Assembly: GCA_037833965.1 (NCBI GenBank)
Contig: AP031351.1
Location: 3,732,501 to 3,796,500, forward strand
DNA from: Marchantia polymorpha subsp. ruderalis
Lineage: Eukaryota > Streptophyta > Marchantiopsida > Marchantiales > Marchantiaceae
Direction of reading: 5' to 3'
Length of the DNA: 64,000 nt
Below the pieces are notes generated by a model. It did not search any database, had not been told where the DNA came from, and was given only the letters and a program-made list of their open reading frames with translations. Shown here piece by piece: positions 24,931 to 37,045 of this stretch. The number at the start of each line of letters is the position of its first letter. The stretch's first letter is position 1. Both the position numbers and the translations under genes were made by a program.

Positions 24931-27900
24931 TTTGACTTGGAACCCAACCATGTCGAGGGGTTAAGACCCCACCTACCGAGTTGATGTCGACCGAGATAGA
25001 GAAGAATATTAATAATTAACCGTGGCCATGGTCAAGCACCCATGACATCAAGGCGATCTATCGCCTGATTGTTTCCCGACACGTTTCTCGAGTTTGTAGG
25101 CTGTAGATTGCATAAGCGGACGCATGGAATTAAGAAAGCAATGCCAAGCCATCTACAATAATTGAGAGCCGAATCTGAATCTGTATTCAAACTCAGCCCG
25201 AGGGTCGAAAGAAGGTACAGAGACAATCTCTGTTTTGGTAAATCTATAAGTTTCTAACTTCAAATCTACAGAGAATTATGTTATTTATTTATGTAACATA
25301 CAATATCCATGGATTATGATTTTTTAAGACGTTACTGATATAATTTAGAATTAAAACTTTCGAGTTTCTATTCTTTAGAACCCGGGGGCCAAGTAGATAA
25401 ATAAAAATTAAACAATTGACGGAAAGACCCCGTCAAGGTTGTAACTTCCACGCTCTTTGATAGATTCCCATGAGCCCCTTTGCTAATCTTAGAAAAAATC
25501 ATGGACTTATTTATATTGTTTAATATGAAGATTCAGTTATAATAACACTAACTAAGTTTACAAGCATTTTAGGATATCACAAATCCAATTTTAGGATAGC
25601 GCGATTATAGCTAAACGTTGTAAACGTTTTTCCAGTTCATCTGTACTGATCAATAATTTTGATTCTCAACATAATTATTCATGTGGAGCTAGTTCCATAT
25701 AACATTTCCATTCTCAATGATTCGATAATTAATATCATATTTAAAAATATAAATTAGTGATGCTTTTTTTTACTTATTTAAAAAATAATAACTATTAAAT
25801 ATTTGTATAATTTAACGCGCTCTATATGTATATTAGAAATATTTTAAAAAATAAAAAATAGATTTATTACATTAGCTTCATATGCAATACATGGCTATTA
25901 ATTGTAATCCAGAGATTTATTAAATTTCAACAAATAAAATGTCTTCTCCATCATTTGAAATATAAAAACATAAGGTTTGATGATGATGATGATGTATATA
26001 ATCATTTTTGAAAATTTTATTTGAAGACAAGTGTATGATCTGATTCTATGTGTATTTCAATTAAATAAACTATGAAGTTTTCCATATAAAATAAATTTAG
26101 ATAATAATAATTATTAGATAAAATATAATTATATATTTAAAATTCAATTTATTTTTATTTAATATGTGAATATTTATTTAATATTCATGGAATTATATGA
26201 TGAAAAATTGAAGACAAACATACCCTGGTAATGATCATATAATTAATATTTGTATAAATGTTAAAATATAGAAAATATCTACCTGTATTGATATGATTCG
26301 TATGATATATAGCAATTAGTTGATTATCGTATCAATGTATTTGAACATCGTTCAACCTACATGAAAAATATCTTTAGAATTGGTTCTTTGTTACATTTAT
26401 AATATTGTGGAAAGGAGTTTTTTCCAATTTCATTAATACAGTTATTATATTTTATGATGAAAAGTATCATTTGTATGATTTTAAATCGTAAGATTTTGGA
26501 TCGATTGTTTTATTGGTCAATTATCGGCCAAGTATGACCTCATTATATCAATTCTCTTTTCTTTTACAGATTTGATCCAGCCAAATCAATTGTTAAAACA
26601 AGTTAGTTAACATTTGTTTTGCAAGCGATTATCATATCTAATTTTTATGAGACATTTAGTAATTTCGAATATATGAAATTCATAGAAATTATAAAATGAG
26701 TATAGAAAATTAGAATTAATTAAACAGGTCGATCTCTTGCATGCAACATCTGCTTGGATTGAAAATTACTCAGGGAGTTTTAACATGATACATAATTGTG
26801 TCCCTGTGTAACCCTAAATCCAGCAAATTTCGAATTTGAATTTCTACATACCATCAAGAAATCTGCAGCGAGCTCCAAAAGCGTAATTATGTTCATAAGC
26901 TGTACATATTTGGCCATTAGCCTTGACATGTTTTTCTATGATTAATTACGAATGAACTATATCGTTGAGAACTGGAACGAATACCTTTACTCATGACCGA
27001 GATTTTCGGCACTCATCTCATTGGAGGGAGTTTTCCCTTGCTATTTTCAGAAGCGAAGAAGTTCAATGCCTGAACAAGATGGATACGTCATAAGCGAGCC
27101 AATTTATTAATTAGACGTACGGAACTTATTTATGAAAAAATTAGGTATATTGAAAATTCCATTCCCGATATTCTCCACGAAGAAAATGAGATTTAACTGC
27201 TGATATGTGCGGAATTCCGTAAGAATTTGGTCAGTCGCACCGGTTTCGCGCTAAAGCTAAAAATATCAAGTGGCCGGTCGCGTTCAAAGATATGCGAATC
27301 CTTTCATCATTGCAATAGAATTTATAAGATCCAATCGTTCTAAGCGGACTGAGTATTTAAAAGGTTTGACTTTGTGCTGTGAATTCACCGGTATGTACGA
27401 TCAAGCTCGAAGTGAAGAAATTGAAGAAAGGAAAGTGGAGTCCCTTTATAGTACTCGGTTTTCATCATTCTGATAGTCTCTTCCCTTAAAAAATCTTCAG
27501 CGTGTTTCTTAATTGCATTTCAATCATCTAATCACCCGCCGTAAACTATTTCAGAGGGCAACGGTAATCTAGGCTGAGCGACATTCCACCATACTTTGCT
27601 GCTGGTGCTCTCATCCAAATCAAAGATGATTTTCTTTCCGTTTATTCTTTCTAACATAAGTAAGAGACGCTACATAAAGTGTCTCCAACGCTTGTATTAC
27701 AGCTTGAGCGAAGGGTCACGAGATTTATTGATTAGGTTAGTAATTATATAAGTGTAAATAAGTTATTTCTTATGATTAAATATAGATTTCATAGTTGTAA
27801 ATCAAGAGACAAGATGTACAGAAATTGTAGGAAATAGTTCTTTGGATCATGAATGAATTTTGATAGCTTACCTTAAGCTTTCAGTAGTCATGATTCAGAT

Positions 27901-29000
27901 TACGAAACGACACTATCATGCAGAAATGACCATATTACAAATGAAGTCGGTTCGTATACGTTTCACTACAAAGAAAATACACAATAAAACTGAGCCAAAA
28001 GATGGTCTCTATAATAGTAGTGATAATATACCCACGAGTTGGTGAAGCGCGATGAAAGCTCATCCTTGTACTTAATTGGCTACGAATATCTCTGAATTTA
28101 TGAAGGGATTACGTGGGTTTGTGATAATATTCAAAGACCATGTGTCGAGGACTAACTCACTACTGAAGAGATTGCAAGGGGGTGTGGTTACAGTGCCGTC
28201 CCTCCCACAAGGACATGCGAATTTGTACTCTCGAATTTTAGCACAACCTGTGATACGAACAGGAATGTTGGTGAGAAAAAATGGCAGAAGCAGCAGAAGC
28301 AGCAGAAGGAGGGTGTCTGAGTGAAATGGGGTCCGGATAGGACGGGAGACAACATTTACCCTTTCTCGACTCGAGAGTCCAGCGAGTGTTTTCTTTTGGC
28401 AGATAGCTGCTGCTGCGCCAAAAGAAAATTACAAAATTGGCCGGAGCGCCAGATGCGGGGGAACTCCACATTCCGCGATAATTTACGGAAATTTCGTGAC
28501 CCGCCGAATAGGACGAGAATTGGAGCATGTCCAGCGTCTGACTGACAACGAAAGCCAAAGACGGGTTGCAGAACGGTTGGGTTACGCCGTCGGCTGGCGG
28601 GCGGTTGGGTTTGGTTGCGGGTTGGGTTCGAACCAACCAACCAACCAACCAAGCTACAGTCTTGGGTACGGTACAGTACAGTACATAGACGGGGAGGGGA
28701 GGAGGTCCTTATTCTGCTCGCGCATGGCAGAGCCGGCTGCCATTCCTCTCGCATCCATTCCTTGACCTGCGGTGCGCATGCACGATCGATTCAGTCGTCA
28801 CTCGCTCGCACTGCCCGCCCTCACGATCATTGCTGTCTTTCCTCGCCTTGCCCGGCAGGAGGATCCTCCTGCTGAGATTTCGACCGACCGATGCTGGTGG
28901 ACTTGGCCCTGGCGTATCCCTCCCTCTCCCACTGATCCACTGACCCCGATTAGCCTGGCGTTCGGTTGGGTTGCTAGACCTAAGCTCAGCCGAGCCCGAG
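24931..29000. other. AT-rich intergenic island and upstream region of the DUF688 gene
   Basis: From 25.2 to about 28.1 kb the sequence is AT-rich with no credible coding frame or transposon end. From 28.2 kb the GC content rises, with a (CCAA)n run near 28635-28650 and GTACAGTACA repeats near 28670-28685. Short open frames here are not recognised. Confidence 0.45.
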
Positions 29001-29717
29001 TGGAGTAGACTGGAGTAGAGTCGAGTCTTGTGCTGGGAATTAGCTCGCATCGCCTCACATTGCACCACACATTCTGGGTCCCTTCGACACATCCGCAGCT
29101 CGCGCCTGCCTGCCTCCTCTTGCGCCTCGTCGTCTGGGCACTGTGGGGCAGTAGTGCGGTCCGGGCCCTGCAGGGTGTGTGAGCTGAGCGCGCGCTGGCT
29201 GCCTAGAAAGCGAGCCCGAGCTCGCTTTTGAGGTCAATTACTTACTCCCCTTAACCGATTGTTGGAGAGGATCTCATTCACTAACACCCACATTCATCGA
29301 CACTCCTTACGTAATAATTTAGTCTCTAACCGACTGACTGACTGATAGACTGATCGACATAGACACAGTATTCTCGCGGGTCTCCGACCCTTTCTCGTTT
29401 CCTGATACGAGCACAGCAGCGCTCATACAACAAGCGCCTTCTTCTTTTCAAAATTCCGCACCTTTCCCCCATCCTCTTCGTAGCGCGATAGTTTCTTTCT
29501 TTGTAGATAGTGCCACACTTTGACAGTCTTGCAGTTAGTTTGTACGTGCTCTTTCTTCTTTCTCTCTGGCTCTCTCTCTTTCTTTTTCTTGTGAGATTTC
29601 GAGAAGAGAGTAGTAGCGGTGCACGAGCCGACATCGACAGAGGGAATTGTCGAGCATCGGGGCAAAATGCAGTTGAGAGACAGCTACGCGGGGCAGTAGT
29701 AGAGAACACAGCGAGAG
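29001..29717 (+). promoter_or_regulatory. promoter and 5' leader region of the DUF688 gene
   Basis: The region directly precedes the DUF688 start. It holds GACT/CTGA-like short repeats near 29330-29350 and a CT-rich tract near 29545-29590 that is typical of plant leaders. The transcription start cannot be fixed by reading. Confidence 0.4.
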
Positions 29718-31477
29718 ATGTTGCTAGAATCTGCGTTGGCAGACTTCAGCGAGGAATCGACGAACGCGAGCGGGCATCCGAGTGCCATGCCTTACGTATG
29801 GGACGATAAGTCCGGGAAGCAGGTCACCAGGAGCTCGTCGTACCACGAGCGCATCAGCAAGCTGAGCGTGCAGGAGAACGAGGGCCTGCATTTGCACGAG
29901 GAGGCGGCGGACATGTTCAATGCGCGCAAGAGCAACAAATCGGGCGCCGCCCACAGTCGCAGCGACTCAGGCCAGTTCTACCACAAGGAAGGTACGGTGC
30001 CGTTCAAGTGGGAGGCCGCGCCCGGCAAGCCCGTCGTGGCGCAGGAGCCCGTCGTCAATTGCGAGTCGCCGCGCCTGCGACCGCCGCCCGCCCTCCGGAA
30101 TGTGGCCATCCCGCTCTGCAGCAGCCCGCGCCACGGCGGCATCGCCGGCAAGATGAAGAGCATTCTCAGCGGTGGTGGTGGCGGCGGCAAGGTGGTGCCC
30201 AAGAACGCCGGCGGCCACGGTAGCTTCAACTCCAGCACCGGCAGCATTTCGAAATCCGGCTCCGACCGCGAGCAGTGGAGCTCGAGCAGCGGGCGCGACG
30301 ACACCGATCGCGACTCGTCTGTGGACTCCGACGGCGGCGAGGAGTCGTCGCCCGTCAGTACTCTGGACCGCCCCGCCAGCCCGCTCTCGCCCGCCTGCTC
30401 GCCCAAAGTCGCGTCGCCCAAGCACCACGAATTGGCCGTCGCTTCCTACAGGCACGGGCACGGGAGCAGCAATCTGAGAAACGTCGCGGCGCCCGTGGCG
30501 CATTCGAGGCCGCCCTCGCAGATGGCGCATTGCCTTCTGGCTATGACGGAGATCAGCGAAGAGCTGCCCATGATCGAGGAGGACGAGGAGGATTCCGAAT
30601 ATCACACCATGGAGTTCCCCACGGTCGACAGCCCCGGCACCATCGAGGAGCGCCGCGAGAGGAGCTTGCTGCGGCGGCCGGGCTCGTCCAAGAGCATGAG
30701 CGCGCCCCTTGCTCGCCGTCAGAGCTCTCTCGGTGCCTCGTCGGCCGCTAATCGGCAGCGCAGGCGATCTGATTTCGACTGGCCCGAGGATTTCGACGAG
30801 CGCCCCGAGGAGGTGGTGAAGGAGGTGGACGAATCTCTGTGGGCTTTCTCGCCCGTCGCGTCCACCTTCGTGTTCTCTGGCAACGACAATTCTGCTGCCG
30901 GCAGCGGTCGCAGCCCTGGTCGCCATGCGCCGGGCACAGGCGCCTCCCCGTCGTCCTCTGGTTCTGGTTCGGGGTCTCTTCGGGAAACGCTGTCTCTGAG
31001 GAGGACTCTCATGCGATCGTCGTCCACGAAGAATGGCTTCAGCGGAAAATCGTCGGCCGAAGCGGCCGCTGTGCACGTCGAGGTCTCGGGTCATCTTGGA
31101 GGAACCGGGCGTCTCAAGTACCGCGACGATGAGGAAATTTATCCGAGCAGTCGTGGACATCGAATGAAGAGATCTCTTTCATGCATCGTGAGTGTCCGTC
31201 TTAGCTCCTTTTGAATGTCGTCCAGTTTGTCGATCTTGGCCTGTCGATCGATCAGAGCTAGAATTTCAACATTCCAAAACTCGGGCTTCGGTGCCGGGAG
31301 TCGAGTTCGAAAGATGTCGTTTCTCGTAGCATGCGTTTCATCTATAGCGCCGATGACAATGTCGACAATGCAGCACGTCTAAATACTTGTCTGTCTCGAT
31401 GTCCAGCCCTTCCTGAACTTGTGCCGAGCACACAGGCCGACGCCAGCTATCAGTTTCTCCCACCGGCTGAGCCCTAA
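29718..31477 (+). CDS. DUF688-family plant protein, one large exon plus a tentative second
   Basis: The first exon opens at ATG 29718. It carries the family hallmark VPFKWEAAPGKP at residues 94-105, preceded by an acidic/Ser-rich N-terminus with a SSSYHERISKLSVQE stretch. The rest is low-complexity: a Gly run (residues ~151-156), Ser/Asp-rich and Pro-rich segments, an acidic EISEELPMIEEDEEDSEYH segment and FDWPEDFDERPEEVV. This is a plant-specific family without a known biochemical role; the protein is probably largely disordered. If unspliced, it ends at 31214 (498 aa). A strong donor GTGAGT at 31188 and an acceptor CTAG at 31261 would join, in phase 0, a second exon 31262-31477 giving 561 aa. 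Exon 1 is secure and the second exon is a proposal. GC content is much higher than the surroundings. Confidence 0.8.
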
Positions 31478-34400
31478 CGTTGCGAGCACCAGGAAGTGAG
31501 TGTTCCGTGGCGAACTGCTCTCTTCTTCTTAATTGTACCAACAGGTAAGGTCTCTCTCTCTTTTTCAATCCTCTCGATTTATCGTTTTCTTCTGTCGATC
31601 AATCGTAGCAAACTGCGGATGCAATCGTTCCTCAGTGACTTACATCTCGTGGATATTTAGCGTACATTGGAAAATTTTCATGCAGTACGAAAGCGGAGTA
31701 GCTTTCGCTGACTTGCATTTTTTCTGCGATTGCTGTGAAGCGATGGAATCACAAGAAGTTTTGCGATTTGCGAGATGACGACTGACCGACCGTTCATTTT
31801 GTGCCTGTCGTTGTGCAGCCGAGTAGAATACAAATGTCTGCAGATTAAGTCTCCTAAGAACGCAGTTCGAAACTTCGACCTTTCAATGAAGAAAATGGAG
31901 GGTGGATCGGACGAGGAGTTGTATAGACGCGTAAGAATTATCTGGACTGACGATTTGTCAAAGTGAAGATTTAGGTTTCTTAGTAGTGGACGACGAGAAT
32001 GTAAGTTCTTGAATGGCTGCATCGATCACAGGGGTTTTTTTAAGAACTCTGGCAGCCGCCCAGATGTACCATGTAGGATTTTGTAAAACTTGGTGTCATA
32101 CGTGCCAGGAACCCATTGTCAATTTATCGACATGAGTCGCCATGGGTCGGTGGCTGTAAATAAGTAGTAGCACCACTCGATAACTGACTGACAGCACAAT
32201 AGCACTCATGACGAGATTCCAATCCGCCTTCCTAGTTACAGGCGGATGTGGTCTCACCATCCTTACTCTCCAATTAATCAACCTCACTTCCCGTAGATTC
32301 AACCCACCGACCCTCAGGCAGCAGCAGTTTAGACGGCATTGTAGGCAGGCAGTACGCTCCTTGAGACGCCAAGCTATGGCCAATCTTCCTCCCTTCCGGA
32401 GGTGTGATGATGTTCTTAACCTCAGACGACGTTTCGTTACGATATATTTGATCGGCCACTGCTGCGCAGTCCGCCGACACTATTTTTGTTTACTCTCTGT
32501 CCAGTGTCCATTCTCTCTCTGTCTCTCCAATGCCAATTGTTGATCGTGTGAGTGTACGTGGCGGGGCGGTGAACTCTGTGTCACGTCCTTCGCTTGCTTG
32601 CTTGATTTGCATGATGCGATGCCGTCGGTCAAGGAGGTATCTTTCATGTCCCACGCTCTCTCCCGCTGCGATTCCGGTTCCCTTTTCAGGGAGCGACGTG
32701 GGGAATCTGGTGTTGTTGTCCTCATGTCTCTTCATCTGCCGTGGCCTAGATCTGAGCTGAGTACGTCAGTTCGCCCGATTGCCCTTCCGGGTTTGACTTT
32801 TAGATTGTTGAGCGGGATGTGTGGGCGAACCTGTCACGTGGTTTCAGCAATTCTGATGGGGAAAAGCGAGGTCAATTTCTCCTGAAAGAACGTGAAATCA
32901 CGATAATCGAACGTGCCCATCATTCATCATCCATCATCAGCTTCTCATTGGACCTCATCGTAGCCTCGAAACACAAGTGCCGGCATAGTGCACGTGTCAC
33001 ACGATCGAATTACGAAGTCGGCTTTTCTAGCAAATTTGCCACTCAATCAAATCCGGTCCCGCGTGTACTTCGTCACGACTGCAAATCCACCCTGGTACAT
33101 TTCATAGCCCGGAGACGCCCGATCGGGCAGAGAGAAATCTCAGAGAAAGGGCACCGAAAGTGACCATTGTATGGCCATCGTCTCATGTTTGCATTATCGC
33201 AGCCTTGAGACATGCGAGTGAAGAAACATACAGAAGGTGGGAACTGCGGAGAATCCCCGCGCTGCTACGCTGGATACCGAATCTGATTTCACTCAAGTAC
33301 AGAAGTACTCACTGCATGCCGCGTTTCAGATGGTGAGGCTAAGAAAGGAATCCATCTGCGAACACGATGTTGCGGCGAGGCGGAACAGAGGTCCATTAGC
33401 AGCGGAGGCGAGGCTGGGCTGGGACTGTGCTACCTAAGGAGGCAGAGTGGCATATGTTGGTTCAGCTCCCATGGATCGCATGGAGCGGGGCTCACTCACT
33501 CACTCGTGGGGCACGTTCAGCGCGAAAGCTGTGGTCTATGGCTTTAATTGGACCGGGGATGGATGCTGGACTCAGACGAGAGCCCGTCCGATTTGTCGAG
33601 ATTGGGCGACGCAAGGAGGGCGGAGGACGACGACTGTGGCCTCTTTACTGCTGTTCGCACTCACAAGGGACGCATTGCTGTGCGTCTCGTCTCGTCCCGT
33701 CGCCATCATGGACCGCAGGGGCCGCTCGACCGCCGCTGTAAATAATGCTTATCAGGACGCCTCTGGACGAGTCACCGGCTCCAGCCTAAGGATAACGGAA
33801 CGAACCACGAGCTGCAGCAGCCATGGGGAGGAGCCGTTTTCCGAGAGTCAGTAGTCACCCTCTCACTCAACTCGCTCGACCAAATCGTCTTGTGCATGTG
33901 AGAGATGTGCATGTTATTATAAATTTCCCATTTCCCGGCTCATCTGCGCTGCGGTACACGTACTCGTCCCCCGGTGGCAGACCAGATCGCAACATGACAA
34001 ACACCGAACAGAACAGACCCGCAACAGCAGCAGCAGCAGCTGACCAGACGTCTGGATTACGGAGACTCGACATGGACGACGGCATGAAGAAGGCCTTTGA
34101 GAGGTGAAGCAGCACAACAGTACCAACTCCATATTAATGAGCCCTCGACCGAACGGTAGGAATTTTGAAATTGTACAGCGCCAGTCGCACTGTTTCGCTC
34201 GATCTCTCGCTCGCTCGCTAGCTAGCAAGCGCACCCGGAGACCCAGACATTGGACTGTTCCCTTGAGGAGGAGGATGCGCAGGTCAGGTCAGGTCAGCTA
34301 AGCTCAGATCAGATCAGCTCAGCTCGGGCAAGGCCTCGCCTTGAGGCGCTCAAAGATTCTGCCACTGCTGCTGCTGCTGGGAGCAGGTGGGGCATCTCGC

Positions 34401-36256
34401 CCGTTCTACTCTCGCGCCCGAAAGCCGGCGCGGCATCGCGCAGACGACGAGCACGCGCACGAACGCTCTCGATGGGGGGACGAGGGGACGGTGCGGTGGG
34501 GGGGAATGGGGAAAGAAAGGGGCGGAGGAACGGGTGAACGAAGGGTTGTGGGGGTGGGCGCGGGCGAGCGACCGCGTGACGTGAGCGGGAGTGGGACGGC
34601 GCGGTGTCATTGTCAACGGGAGGAGGGAAGGAGGGGACCGAAAAGTCGGAACTCCCCTCCTCCTCCCTCCCCCCGCCCCGCTGCTGTGTACGTGCATCGT
34701 CGTCGTCAACAACATAACGCTTTCCGTTACCCTGGTGGGGACGGCACGAGCCGGTCACTCGTCCCCCCCCCCCCCCCACCCCCCACCCGCCCGGGGCGCT
34801 TTCACAACAGTCCCGTACTCGAGAGTGTACCGTACCGTTCGCTTGTCCATCCGCATTCCCGCTGGAGCTCTATCTCTCTCTCTCTCGCTGGTCGTCGGCT
34901 CCGAAGAGGAGCTCCTGGAGCGATCGGATCCGACGGCGAATAACTGATGGAGCAGTCTGCTGATCTGCCCCCTCTGCTCGGATGATACATTCAGCAAATG
35001 GCATTGAATGCAATTTGGGCACTATTGATGAATTTGAATCCTCCTGTGGTCTGACGGGCTTCAATGAATGCTTTTGACGGCCCCGGGATGGCGCAAACAG
35101 ACCGTTGAGATAATGCCTCGTTATAAGAACAGTGTCGAATGTTTCCAATTTCGGAGCTTTTTTCTTGTCCACGCGAGAGCTCTGCCCTGGCCTCTCTCTG
35201 TGCCTGCCTGCCTGCCTCTGTGCCAGGCTCCCCTCGATTCTCGAGCCGAATCAAATCTCAGCTTATTTACAAGCGGCCAATCTTGCTTAGATATATGGAT
35301 TCGAACGAGGGAGCCAGTGAGTGCAATGATCACCGAGTAAAGAGAACTCTTGAAGGCTCACATCTTCGCTATGCGTCTCGACATCTACATTTAGGCATAA
35401 TCGATAAATTAAGAAGCGGATTAGGAAGAATCCAATGGTACGAGGATTATGAAGAATTGGACCTCTATGATGAACATTAAAGCTCATATGTTGAGAGAAT
35501 GATTGGAATGTCTTTTCTTAGAAGCAAGGAAACGATGGAGCGCGAGCTCACCTGCACTCCTAAGGGATTACGACTTCTTCCCATCGAGCTCTTAATGACG
35601 CCCTGCATTTATCCCATTTAAGTACTTGATTAATCAATGTGCTATTACTGTCATTCAGGTCCGTTTGTACTGTCCTGAGCTTGATGGCCGAGAGATCAGT
35701 GTCCGTCTTGTCCGTCCTGTCCTTTCCGTTGGCCTTGGTCGATCTGATTTTCTTGCGTTTTCCCAGCATTCCGGCGTAATTGCCACCATTTCATTCTCAG
35801 CCTGTGAATCCAACTCACTGAGTCTCGGAGTTCGTTAATTGCTTTGACCTCACCGAGCCATGCGACCACGAGGTCCCATCAATACAAACTCCCTCCGTTC
35901 CTTTTTGTCAGGAAGATAAGTTGTGCTAAGATTTCTGAAGCAACGAGTCCCGTCCATTACTGCCTCCATCGTTTCATCTATCGACGGAATAATGGATCCA
36001 TGTGTTCTTTTTTGTATTTAACTCTCCCGCTGGTTCACTGCATTTATGAATAGTTTTGAGGTAAATCAAAACCCATTAGATAATGGAAAGCATGTCACCT
36101 TGAAGCATGCCCAAGCGGTTTGGATACAGTACTTGTGTAATGCGTAATCATGTATCCTAAGTGAAAGGATTGGTATGATATGATTATTAAGACGTAGATA
36201 ATTTGTAACAAAAACATTTTGATATAAAATATTGAGCTCAAGCATGGTTGAGTTTA
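31478..36256. other. intergenic, average to GC-rich, no recognised gene
   Basis: Past the DUF688 gene, many short frames are open but none shows family features. A 63-codon frame at 31775-31966 follows a possible acceptor (TGTGCAG) and could be an extra 3' exon, but it is unsupported. CAGGTCAGGTCAGGTCAG-type repeats lie near 34279-34330. A G-rich to C-rich block at 34470-34800 is listed separately. After 35.8 kb the sequence turns AT-rich. Confidence 0.4.
34470..34800. other. GC-rich block with G-run and C-run clusters
   Basis: The plus strand is G-rich at about 34475-34565 (GGGGGG, GGGG, GGGGGTGGG) and C-rich at about 34650-34800, including an uninterrupted C run starting at 34762 and broken runs after it. 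Both strands therefore carry potential G-quadruplex tracts. The long frames through this block on both strands are explained by composition. Confidence 0.6.
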
Positions 36257-37045
36257 CAGTATATAAACTCGGTTAAGTCCGCACTTTGATCTGAGAAGGT
36301 TTGTGCGGACTTATCTGGGATGCGGACTTTAGTTATATCTCATCTTGTGACTTCAAACTCTCCGCGGTATTTCTATGTAAACTATTGTCAAAAGGTATTA
36401 ATAACGAGAAAAGACTAGGACAATATTCCATTGATTTTCCGGACGTAGTCATACTTCGTACCACCCTTCACTTCATCCCAAAAAACTATTAACCCTGTGG
36501 TTAGAGGTAAACATTGACATTACTAATAGTCCTTGTATTGCAATTGTTAAGGAAAAGGATCGTTAATATCTGACTCAATTCCTTTTACAATTAGTCTGTG
36601 CTGTTCTTTCTCAACACCGGCTACAACGAACTCATGTCGATATAGTTATTAACCGAGACAATATATTTAAGATATTGGTAAGTCTGTAGAGATTGGTATG
36701 AGCGAAGCTTATCAAGAATGAAACTGGGTTCCAGACGCATGGGATACGAATAGGAAGTAGAATGTATACCAGTAAACTTAGATACAAGCCATTATTAAAA
36801 GATCCAACCTTAGGGCCAAAAAGGAGAGAGAGCTAATCTCTAGTGAGATACCACCATGTTGCCTCGTACATGCAAACATTCGTTTCAAGTTATAATAATT
36901 TTTTAGCATCACCATCATTAATCAAAAGTTTGACTTCTGCTAATAATAAAACTCTAGAATTTTGATCTTGAAATTTCGTCTGAAAAATGCGTACTTAGGC
37001 GGGATGCGGATTTATATGGGTGCGGGCTTAAGTGAGTGTATAATG
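36257..37045. mobile_element. pogo-like (Tc1/mariner) non-autonomous element, 789 bp
   Basis: TA dinucleotides flank both ends (36255-36256 and 37046-37047). The left end reads CAGTATATAAACTCGG and then TTAAGTCCGCAC; the complement of the right end reads CATTATACACTCA and then CTTAAGCCCGCAC, so the ends are imperfect inverted repeats. More copies of a GCGGACTTA-like motif follow inside each end. TA target sites and such termini resemble pogo/Fot-type elements. The interior shows no transposase-like frame, so the copy is non-autonomous or decayed. The element type is fairly clear, the exact family less so. Confidence 0.55.

Noticed and set aside
29967-31160. 397-codon minus-strand frame opposite the DUF688 exon
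   Set aside because: A shadow of the GC-rich codon usage of the DUF688 gene. Arg/Ala/Gly-rich with no motifs.
34309-34943. Overlapping frames of up to 200 codons on both strands
   Set aside because: Low-complexity Pro/Arg/Gly translation of G- and C-runs; open in several frames at once.
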